Below are positions 35,840 through 43,031 of a stretch of 64,000 nt of DNA, one piece after another. Source of the stretch: Planctomycetota bacterium (GTDB lineage Bacteria; Planctomycetota; UBA8742; UBA2392); contig JABARW010000012.1 in the NCBI GenBank assembly GCA_019186845.1, positions 42,066-106,065 of the forward strand, given 5' to 3'. Below the pieces are notes generated by a model. It was not told the origin of the DNA. It worked only from the letters and a program-made list of their open reading frames with translations, and ran no database searches. How positions within the stretch are numbered: position 1 is the first letter of the stretch; every line of letters starts with the position of its first letter. The translations under genes were made by a program, and so were the position numbers.

Positions 35840-36106
35840 GGCCTGGAAACGCAGCTTCGCGCGCTCGCGGGCTTTGGCCGCTTCGACTTCGCGATTGCGC
35901 GGCGAAGCTTGGGTTTTCAGCGATCGAATCAGCTTTCTTGCCGCGGTCGCGACTTCATCCACAGCCTGCGCAAACGTTGCATCATTGGCCCGCGACGGCT
36001 GCGCGAAACCTGAAAGCTTGCGCACGAATTGCAGCGAAGCCGCGCGGATCTCTTCTTCGGTGGCGGGCGGCTCGAAGTTGAAGAGCGTTTTGATGCTTCG
36101 GCACAT
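35837..36106 (-). CDS. DUF2277 family protein
   Basis: 89 residues from the ATG at 36106, which gives the conserved N-terminus MCRSIKTLFNFEPPATEEEI; a longer frame to 36163 lacks conservation. Middle RAASLQFVRKLSGFAQPSRAN and AVDEVATAARKLI match the family. Small helical protein of unknown role, often seen in Actinobacteria and other GC-rich genomes. C-terminal tail is basic. Confidence 0.88.
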   Translation of the reverse strand: MCRSIKTLFNFEPPATEEEIRAASLQFVRKLSGFAQPSRANDATFAQAVDEVATAARKLIRSLKTQASPRNREVEAAKARERAKLRFQA

Positions 36107-36132
36107 GGCGATGTCCCGGCGGTGGCCAGAGG

Positions 36133-37578
36133 TCAATAGGTGGTCAGCACCCAGCGGCGCCACTGATTGTCCAGCTCGTCAACGCCAAGGCCCAGAGCTT
36201 TCTCCAGGTTGGCAATTTCAGCGACCTTCTGGCCCGGCTTGAGTTTGAGCCACTGCCGGGCCTTGTCCGGGTGCTTCTCGAACAGGAACTCGAAGAAGGA
36301 AAAGGCCTTGGCTGCGTGCTCCATGTTCAGGGAGTTGAGGTCCAGCACGGCCAGGGACCGAAGGGAAGCGTCCGTGCGCGTCTGGGCCTGAAACAGCGCC
36401 AGGGCGCGCAGCTTCTGGGGACCCTCCGACTTCTTCTTGAGGTCCGGCTCCTCGGCGCCGCCGCCGACGGCCGTCTGGCCTTCTTCCTTGACCGTGTAGC
36501 GCACGGTGTTCGTGGTGCCCAGCAGCCGCCCCGTCATCAGGTAGGAGAAGCCCGTGTTGATCCAGGGTTCACTGCCGCCGCCGCGGCAGGAGTAGAGCAC
36601 ATTGATGGCGACGGTATTGCCCAGCATGTCGTCGCCGCTGGGCCAACCGCTTTCGCGGCAGAAGAAGCCCCAGGGGTCCTTCTGCGAGCTGCCTGCCAGC
36701 TTGCGCGCCAGTTCAAGGTCTGAACCGGCCTTGCCGGAGAGTTTTTCCACCATGGCGAGATAGTGTTCCTGGCGCTGCACCACCGTGCCCGTGAACTGCC
36801 GCCCATTGAACACCGGGCCCTCGATCTTCAGCGTGTCGCGGCTGAGCAGGATGATGCCCTCCAGCACCCGGTGCAGGCGCGCGGCGCGTTCGTCGCTCTC
36901 CACGGCACGGGCCACGGTGTGCGTCCCCTTGCGCAACCACAACCTGGCCCCGATCACCTTGCCCTGGGGGTCTTCTTCGGCAACCTTTTCGCCTTCACCC
37001 GCCTCCTGCAGATGTCTGGCGCCCGTTTCGCGCGCGGCTTTGGCAAAGGACGGTCCCCATTCCTCGCCGACCTTCACGTGGCCGCGCGCCTTGCGCGCCT
37101 CGGCGTCGTCGGGCGCGTAGTAATTCAGAAAGCTCTCCAGCGCCAGCGCGTCCTCGGCGGCCTGGGCGTCACGCGCCCGCCGGGCCGCGGCGCGGATCTT
37201 GTCGGCAAGTCGCTTGTAGGCCGCGTCGCGCTTCTTGCCCAGGCGCTCGCGTTCGGCCGTGAGCTTGTCGCCGGAAAGGCCGTCCTTCTGGGGCAGGGCG
37301 TCCTTGGCGTTGAGCACCCAGCGGCCGTCCTTCTTCTCATAGCCCTGAGCCTTCATGGCCTTGTCGAATTCCCGCACGAGCACCACAGCGCGACCGAAAT
37401 GAAAGCGGGCATCGGAATAGATTGTGGCCTTGGCGAACTCGCGCCCGATATCGGTGTGTTCATCGGCCAGAAGCTCGAGCACTTTCTGCCGCTCGGTCTC
37501 GAAGTCGAAGGCGGCCTGCGCCACCACCGAAGCCTGCACCAGCAACGCCAGACACAGCGCAAATGCCGCTCTCTTCAT
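36133..37578 (-). CDS. Secreted protein resembling DUF1570/peptidase-MA gluzincins but lacking the catalytic motif
   Basis: 481 residues. Signal peptide MKRAAFALCLALLVQASVVAQA. N-terminal ~170 residues are charged and helical. The C-terminal half follows the layout of MA-like metallopeptidases of Planctomycetota (an entry helix, then PWINTGFSYLMTGRL where WLTEGLAEY is normal, then FSFFEFLFEKHPDKARQWL and a terminal WRRWVLTTY). However the position expected to hold HExxH reads AINVLYSC, so zinc and the catalytic Glu are missing. Probably a binding or scaffold descendant. The fold call rests on pattern similarity only. Confidence 0.5.
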   Translation of the reverse strand: MKRAAFALCLALLVQASVVAQAAFDFETERQKVLELLADEHTDIGREFAKATIYSDARFHFGRAVVLVREFDKAMKAQGYEKKDGRWVLNAKDALPQKDGLSGDKLTAERERLGKKRDAAYKRLADKIRAAARRARDAQAAEDALALESFLNYYAPDDAEARKARGHVKVGEEWGPSFAKAARETGARHLQEAGEGEKVAEEDPQGKVIGARLWLRKGTHTVARAVESDERAARLHRVLEGIILLSRDTLKIEGPVFNGRQFTGTVVQRQEHYLAMVEKLSGKAGSDLELARKLAGSSQKDPWGFFCRESGWPSGDDMLGNTVAINVLYSCRGGGSEPWINTGFSYLMTGRLLGTTNTVRYTVKEEGQTAVGGGAEEPDLKKKSEGPQKLRALALFQAQTRTDASLRSLAVLDLNSLNMEHAAKAFSFFEFLFEKHPDKARQWLKLKPGQKVAEIANLEKALGLGVDELDNQWRRWVLTTY

Positions 37579-37662
37579 GGTGACCTCGCTTCAGGACACG
37601 CCGCAACGGGTGCTTTGCAGGCCCTTCCTTGGCCCCTTCTGGGGACATGTCACAATAACAAA

Positions 37663-37687
37663 GGAAGCGCGGCCATGCCGCGCTTCC
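37663..37687 (-). terminator. Intrinsic terminator downstream of cystathionine beta-synthase
   Basis: GGAAGCGCGGC and GCCGCGCTTCC, 11-bp perfect stem with a 3-base loop. On the minus strand it is followed by TTTGTTATTG, a reasonable T tract. About 30 bases after the end of the CBS gene. Confidence 0.8.
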
Positions 37688-37716
37688 CGGTTTGCCGCTG
37701 CGACACTGCAGAAGGC

Positions 37717-39081
37717 TCAGAGGGCCGCCAGCAGGTCGGTCTTGGTGATGATGCCCCAGTCCCCGCTGGCCTTTCTTACGAGCGCGGCCGGCTTGCCGGA
37801 CTCGAACAGGGCCAGCAAGTCCGTGCCGGCGGTGTCTTCATGCACGATGGGCAAGGGCTCGCCCATGACCTCGCGCACGGTGATCTCCGTCAGCTTGCGA
37901 CCCTTGAGCAGCAGCTCGATGACTTCGTGGTCGTAGAGGGCACCCACAGGCTGGCCGTTGTCAAGCACGGGGATCTGGCTGAGGTCCATGCTCTTAATCT
38001 GCTTGAACACGTCGGAGAGTTTGGCGTCCGGCGTGGTGGTGATGAGCTGCTGCTTGCGGCCGTGGCTGGAGAGCACCTCGCCCGCGGAGAGGTCCGTCTC
38101 GTCGAGCATGCCGGTGTCGCGCATCCAGTCATCGTTGTACATCTTGGACAGGTAGCGGTCGCCGACGTCGCAGAGAAACACGACGGGCAGGGCGCTGGAG
38201 GCCGGCGCGTTGAGCTTGACCCACTTGGTGGCCCCGGCCAGGGTCATGCCCGTGCTGCCGCCGGTGAAAATGCCCTCGATGCGCGTGAGCTTGCGCGCCG
38301 CGGCATAGGCCTCCTTGTCGCTGACCTCAACCACGTCGTCGATGTGGGTGAAGTCCATGGTCTTGGGCACGTAGTCGAGGCCCACACCCTCGACGGTGTA
38401 TTGCCGGTTGGGCGCAACAGCGTTCTTGTCGCGGAAGTAGTGCAGGTAGTAGCTGCCCATGGGGTCGCAGAGGATGACCTTGACCTTGGGGTTGTTCTCC
38501 TTGAGGAAGCGGGCCACGCCGTTGATGGTGCCGCCCGTTCCGGCGCCGGCGAAGAAGTGGGTGATCTTGCCGTCCGTCTGGTCCCAGATTTCGCGGGCGG
38601 TCGTCTCGTAGTGAACTTTGGGGTTGGCCGGGTTTTCGAACTGGCCCACATACAGGCCGTTGGGCGTTTCTTTGGCGATGCGTTTGGCCACATTGAGGTA
38701 GTGGCGGGGGTCTTCCTTACCTACGGCAGTGGGCGTGACGATGACCTTGGCGCCATAGGCGCGGAGCAGGTCGATCTTCTCCTTGCTCATTTTGTCCGGC
38801 AGGCAGAAGACGCACTTGTAGCCCAGCACGTTGGCGGCAATGGCCAGGCCCAGGCCCGTGTTGCCGGCCGTGCCCTCGGTCAGGGTGCCGCCGGGCTTGA
38901 TCAGGCCCCTTTGCTCGGCGTCGCGGATCATGGCAATGCCGATGCGGTCCTTGACGCTGCCGCCGGGATTGCGCTGGTCCAGCTTGCCCAGAAGGTTGCA
39001 GGAGAGGCCCCGCGAGTAGCGGGAAAGCTTCACCATCGGCGTGTGGCCGATGCAGTCGAGAATCGACTCACGAATGTCCAT
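37717..39081 (-). CDS. Cystathionine beta-synthase / cysteine synthase with C-terminal CBS pair
   Basis: 454 residues from the ATG at 39081 (a longer frame to 39129 adds 16 unconserved residues). Fold II PLP enzyme: PLP Lys44 in NPGGSVKDR, TEGTAGNTGLGLA substrate loop near 75, phosphate-binding GAGTGGTINGV near 178, and GIFTGGSTGM near 255. Residues ~325-454 contain two CBS modules (ITTTPDAKLSDVFKQIKSM; VREVMGEPLPIVHEDTAG), the layout of cystathionine beta-synthases that respond to adenosyl ligands. Transsulfuration or cysteine synthesis; which substrate pair cannot be settled by eye. Confidence 0.88.
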   Translation of the reverse strand: MDIRESILDCIGHTPMVKLSRYSRGLSCNLLGKLDQRNPGGSVKDRIGIAMIRDAEQRGLIKPGGTLTEGTAGNTGLGLAIAANVLGYKCVFCLPDKMSKEKIDLLRAYGAKVIVTPTAVGKEDPRHYLNVAKRIAKETPNGLYVGQFENPANPKVHYETTAREIWDQTDGKITHFFAGAGTGGTINGVARFLKENNPKVKVILCDPMGSYYLHYFRDKNAVAPNRQYTVEGVGLDYVPKTMDFTHIDDVVEVSDKEAYAAARKLTRIEGIFTGGSTGMTLAGATKWVKLNAPASSALPVVFLCDVGDRYLSKMYNDDWMRDTGMLDETDLSAGEVLSSHGRKQQLITTTPDAKLSDVFKQIKSMDLSQIPVLDNGQPVGALYDHEVIELLLKGRKLTEITVREVMGEPLPIVHEDTAGTDLLALFESGKPAALVRKASGDWGIITKTDLLAAL

Positions 39082-39163
39082 GACGGATTCCGCAAGCCGC
39101 GTCCGGATTGCGTCCCCCGAAGCGGCCACGGGAGACGAGAGATATGCCGGGCGCTGCCCGGGA

Positions 39164-39673
39164 TCAGATCTGCTTGAGGCACTCCTCGAAGATGCGCATC
39201 ATCTGGGCGTTGGGCAGGTAGAAGGTTGCCTCCTCCACACTGCTTTCGCGGTCGTTGTGGCGCAGGCACTCGGAGAGAAGCAGCTCCGCCACGCGCTTGA
39301 CCGGAATCTCGCTGGTGGCCACGCCAATGGGCGGCACGGCCACGGTGCGCGCGCCGATTTCATTGGCGCGGTTGAGGGCGGCGCGCATGGAACTGACGAT
39401 GCTGTCTTCGGTGCTGTGCTCATCGTAGTCCATGCTGGCGGCATGAATGACCCAGCGTGCCTTGAGGTTGCCGGCGTCCGTCGTGACAGCGTCGCCCAGG
39501 TCCAACTTTCCGATCGCCAGGCACTGGCGGACGATCTCATAGTCGACGTCGGGCCCCAGAGAACAGGAGTTTTCGGCCGAGAAGATGAGGTCGTTGTTGA
39601 TCTCACTGATGATCGCGTCGGCCTCGGCATCCTTGACGCTGCCGAGTTTCAGGAAAATATGGTCTTTCATCAT
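39164..39673 (-). CDS. Macro domain protein
   Basis: 169 residues from the ATG at 39673 (adjacent ATG at 39670). Macro (ADP-ribose-binding) fold: GSVKDAEADAIISEINNDL near 9-27, GDAVTTDAGNLKARWVIHAAS (about 70-90), the glycine loop VPPIGVATSEIP (about 126-137) and the final helix VKRVAELLLSECL. Could bind or hydrolyse ADP-ribose, or remove it from protein or DNA. The first loop differs from MacroD enzymes (SEINND instead of NAANS), so activity is uncertain. 83 bases separate its 3' end from the CBS gene start. Confidence 0.8.
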   Translation of the reverse strand: MMKDHIFLKLGSVKDAEADAIISEINNDLIFSAENSCSLGPDVDYEIVRQCLAIGKLDLGDAVTTDAGNLKARWVIHAASMDYDEHSTEDSIVSSMRAALNRANEIGARTVAVPPIGVATSEIPVKRVAELLLSECLRHNDRESSVEEATFYLPNAQMMRIFEECLKQI

Positions 39674-39773
39674 GGCGGTATGGCCTCGCGATGGTTTTGC
39701 GCCGCGTAGTCCTAGCGAGTGTTGGCGCGATTTCAAGCCCGAATCACCCGCCATTTGTTAACCTCCGGCCCTC

Positions 39774-40340
39774 ATGGCGGCATTCCCCAGACGGGCCGTG
39801 TTTCTGGATCGCGACGGCACCCTGAACAAGCAGGTCGGCTACTGCGGCGATCCCGCGCGCATTGAACTCATCGAGAACGTGGCGCGCGCCGTCACCCGCA
39901 TCAATGAGATGGGCCTGCTGGCCGTGGTCGTCACCAACCAGAGCGCCGTGGCGCGGGGCCTGGTGACTGAACAGCAGGTGCGCCGGGTCAACGCCGAAGT
40001 CGCCCTGCAGCTGGCCAAGGCCGCGGGGGCACGCATTGACGCCTTCTACTACTGCCCCCACCACCCCAGCGAGGGCCAAGGGCCCTTCACCCGCGATTGT
40101 GACTGTCGCAAGCCCAAAGGCGGCATGCTGCGCCGCGCCGCCGAGGAGTTTGGCATCGACCTGGCCAACAGCTTCATGGTCGGAGATGCCGACATCGACC
40201 ACCAGGCCGCCAAGGACGCCCACAAGGACCTTCTGACCTTCTCCCTGCCCAGCGGCTACAACAAGGGACTGGGCGACGTCCAGGTCAGCAGCCTGTGGCA
40301 GGCCGTCGAGCAGATCAGCCAAGTCTTGAGCGTGCGCTAA
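39774..40340 (+). CDS. gmhB: D-glycero-D-manno-heptose-1,7-bisphosphate 7-phosphatase
   Basis: 188 residues. HAD phosphatase of the histidinol/heptose-bisphosphate group: catalytic FLDRDGTLN (10-18), TNQS motif II near 56, the GmhB zinc loop CPHHPSEGQGPFTRDCDCRKP near 94-115 with its C-x-H ... C-x-C ligands, and MVGDADIDHQAAK motif IV near 142. Makes heptose 1-phosphate for ADP-heptose and lipopolysaccharide core, consistent with a Gram-negative envelope. No other heptose gene nearby. Confidence 0.93.
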   Translation: MAAFPRRAVFLDRDGTLNKQVGYCGDPARIELIENVARAVTRINEMGLLAVVVTNQSAVARGLVTEQQVRRVNAEVALQLAKAAGARIDAFYYCPHHPSEGQGPFTRDCDCRKPKGGMLRRAAEEFGIDLANSFMVGDADIDHQAAKDAHKDLLTFSLPSGYNKGLGDVQVSSLWQAVEQISQVLSVR

Positions 40341-40345
40341 ACGCC

Positions 40346-40382
40346 GCCCGGTGCCGCGACGCCTTGGCACGCAGCGCCGGGC
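40346..40382. terminator. Compound hairpin between gmhB and the convergent toroid gene
   Basis: Outer arms GCCCGG / CCGGGC and inner arms GTGCC / GGCAC with an unpaired GCAGCG bulge on one side. It lies exactly in the 42-base gap between convergent stop codons. No T tract, so only a probable terminator. Confidence 0.4.
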
Positions 40383-42947
40383 CTACTCCTTCTTCTTCGG
40401 CTCACCCGTGATGGGGCCTTCCTTCTTGCCGGGCTCCTGAGGCGGCGGGTTCTTCTCACGATTGCGGTGTTCCGTGAGCACGGGCAGGCTGGCCCGCTTC
40501 AGGAACAGGATGGCCATGCAGGTATTGACGAGCTGGGGCGAGGTCTGGCGGCCCATGTAGCCTGTGCGGCCCCAACTGCCGTCGTCCTGCTGGGCGTCGA
40601 TGAGCAGGTTGGCGCCCAGTCTGTACCAGTCTACGGCGCCGTTGAGCATGCGCACCCGGGCCAGGGAGCAGCCGCGCTCGACGGAATAGAGGTTGTAATA
40701 GGCGCCGCTGCCGTCGCTGGATTGTTCAAGCGAGCCAATACCGTCGTAAATGCCGGTGTCCGTCGTGACGTACTTTTCGGCCATGAACACCAGCGCCCCG
40801 TGGATGCGACGCTCGATGTTGTCTTCCATCTCGGGCTGCATCTCGCCGCGCAGCCGCAGCTCGTCGAGGCACAGGGCCAACGTGCCCACGCCCGCCGCCG
40901 CAAACTGCAGCACCGGCAGACTCTTGCCCGGGCTGTAACCCCAGCCGCCGGGCTGCACTGTATTCCTGGTGCCGGTCTTGCGGCCGGCGCTGTCCTCCGA
41001 CTCGTAGGGCACGGGTTTGAGCTTGGTGTAGTCCTGGTAATTCTCAAGCAGCCGCCGCACCTCGCGCTTGAAAGTCTCTGCGCTGACTTCAGCCCCCAGC
41101 AGGCTGGCCGCCCGGTAACCCAGCATGGCGTACTGCGTGCAGGAGTTGTCGCCGCCAGAATTGCCGGCCTGGTTGCGGGGCGAATACTGGTAGCAATCGG
41201 TGCTCGGCGAGAATGATGCATCGAGATTCTTCACGAGCTGGTCAATGAGCCGCACGCGGTCCGCGGGCAGGGAACTGCGCAGTGTCTGGCGCGCGCGGCG
41301 GTAGCCTTCGGCCGTCACGGCCGTGAGCACCCCGGCCTCCTGGGCTTCCTTCTCGAAATACTTCTGCAGCAGCATGAGCATGATGCCGCACTCGTAGGGA
41401 TAGCTGCTGACCATCCACTTCTTGCTGTCCAGGTAGGCCATGCCCTGAACGATGGACTTGTCCGTGCGGGGCAGGCCGCCGTGCAGCATGGCCAGCAGGC
41501 ACAGCGCCGCCTGGCCGCAGTAGTTGTCGTGGCTGCCCTTGAAAGAGCCGTCAGGCTGCTGGACCGTGCGCAGGTAGGCGACGCCGGAATCGATGGCCTG
41601 GTTGACCATGTCGGCCGGGTCACCTCCGTAGACGCGGGCGGCGGCAGCCTCCACCAGGGCCAGGGCGTGCATGGCCATACCCGTTTCCATGAGCCCACGG
41701 TCGGCCAGAGGCTTGGCGCCCTCCAGAGGCCCGCCGCTGAAAGCCACCGCCAGCAACGCCGTTTCAACGGCCACACCGGCGGGATCATTGCCGGTGCGGC
41801 TGTCGGCCAAGCCCAGGTCCTTGGCCAGATTTTCGGTGGCCGTGAAGTTGCCACTGGCCCCCTGGCTCCGGGTGGCGGCGTCCGTCAGGCTGGCCACCCA
41901 GGCCCCGGCCGTCAGCCCCTGCGGTGCTGCGAGCTGGCCCATGAGGACCACAGGCAGGAGCCGGGCCCCGGCGAAGGGCCCCACCCCCATCACGTAGGTG
42001 TCCTGCAAGCGTTTGAGAATGGCCGGGGCGCGGCTGAGCTGGCTGTTGGCTGCCTTGATGTCGGACTTCGAAAGCAGGGTCTCCGGGGCGCTTGCCGCCA
42101 GCGCCAAGGCCGCCAGGGAGAACAGGTTGCTGTGCAGGTCAAGGCTGACGCTGTAGACGGCACGGTTCTTCTGCGAGGTGTAACCGTTGGGGGCGCTGTA
42201 AGCGCGGCCCAAAGCGTCCAGGTCGCGCGACCACTGCTTGCCGTCCACCGCCACGCCCATGGCGGCCGCGCAGCGCAGACCCAGGGCCCGCCAGAACTGG
42301 TTGGCAAACCAGGGAGCCATCAGTGCGCCCTGGACCACATGGACCGAAGTCGTGCTGCAGGCGTCCTTGGCGCTGTCCATGAGCTTGCAGAGTTCGCCCG
42401 CGCGCTCCAGCAGCAGGCCGCGCTCGCCCATGGCCGGCCGGCTCAAAGCCGCGCGCAGCACCGCCAGATGCACCGCCACTTCGGCCAGGGAATTGTCGGG
42501 CTTGGCCAGGGGCGAAGTGCGCAGGCGGCGCACCTGGTCTTCCACGGGGGGAGAGAGGGGCATGCCGCTTTCCAGCACGGCCCAGAGGCGCAGGGCCTCG
42601 GTGATCAGCATGGGGCCGGGCTTGGAGACCTCCAGGGGTTCCAGTATGCAGACGCGGTGCTTGCGGCCGCGCAGGAGTTCCTCCTGAAACTCCGGGCGCG
42701 TGAGAAAACGCAGGGCATCAAGCAGGGCGCGCTCGCGCGCCGGCAGTCCGGCGGCCAGGGCCCGGGCCTCGTTTACTTCTTCTTTATCGAGTTCGACGGG
42801 CTTGGTCTCGGCGGGCTTTTCGGGGGCCGGATTCTCGGCCGGCTTTTCCTGGGCCTGGGCGCGCCTGGCCTTCTGTGCGTCCACGGGGGCCGCCATGGCC
42901 GCCAGTAGCAGGACGCCCGCCATCATCGTCATGGAAAGGATGCGCAT
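40383..42947 (-). CDS. Secreted alpha/alpha-toroid (prenyltransferase/squalene-cyclase repeat) protein, paralogue 1
   Basis: 854 residues from the ATG at 42947, which begins the signal peptide MRILSMTMMAGVLLLAAMAAPVDA; a TTG at 43001 is an alternative. Contains QW-type repeats of the terpene-cyclase toroid: VQQPDGSFKGSHDNYCGQAALCLLA near 475, DNSCTQYAMLGYRAASLLGAEV near 600, and QQDDGSWGRTGYMGRQTSPQL near 800 before NTCMAILFLKRA. The catalytic DxDD of squalene-hopene cyclases was not found, so it is unlikely to be a cyclase. N-terminal Pro/Glu/Lys-rich linker follows the signal. Paralogue of the next upstream gene. Confidence 0.78.
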   Translation of the reverse strand: MRILSMTMMAGVLLLAAMAAPVDAQKARRAQAQEKPAENPAPEKPAETKPVELDKEEVNEARALAAGLPARERALLDALRFLTRPEFQEELLRGRKHRVCILEPLEVSKPGPMLITEALRLWAVLESGMPLSPPVEDQVRRLRTSPLAKPDNSLAEVAVHLAVLRAALSRPAMGERGLLLERAGELCKLMDSAKDACSTTSVHVVQGALMAPWFANQFWRALGLRCAAAMGVAVDGKQWSRDLDALGRAYSAPNGYTSQKNRAVYSVSLDLHSNLFSLAALALAASAPETLLSKSDIKAANSQLSRAPAILKRLQDTYVMGVGPFAGARLLPVVLMGQLAAPQGLTAGAWVASLTDAATRSQGASGNFTATENLAKDLGLADSRTGNDPAGVAVETALLAVAFSGGPLEGAKPLADRGLMETGMAMHALALVEAAAARVYGGDPADMVNQAIDSGVAYLRTVQQPDGSFKGSHDNYCGQAALCLLAMLHGGLPRTDKSIVQGMAYLDSKKWMVSSYPYECGIMLMLLQKYFEKEAQEAGVLTAVTAEGYRRARQTLRSSLPADRVRLIDQLVKNLDASFSPSTDCYQYSPRNQAGNSGGDNSCTQYAMLGYRAASLLGAEVSAETFKREVRRLLENYQDYTKLKPVPYESEDSAGRKTGTRNTVQPGGWGYSPGKSLPVLQFAAAGVGTLALCLDELRLRGEMQPEMEDNIERRIHGALVFMAEKYVTTDTGIYDGIGSLEQSSDGSGAYYNLYSVERGCSLARVRMLNGAVDWYRLGANLLIDAQQDDGSWGRTGYMGRQTSPQLVNTCMAILFLKRASLPVLTEHRNREKNPPPQEPGKKEGPITGEPKKKE

Positions 42948-43031
42948 ATTCACGTTCAGCCGCCCGGAGAAAGCACCGCGGGGATTCAGGTTACAAGCCA
43001 ACTACCCATTGACCCATCCGGAACAACCCTG

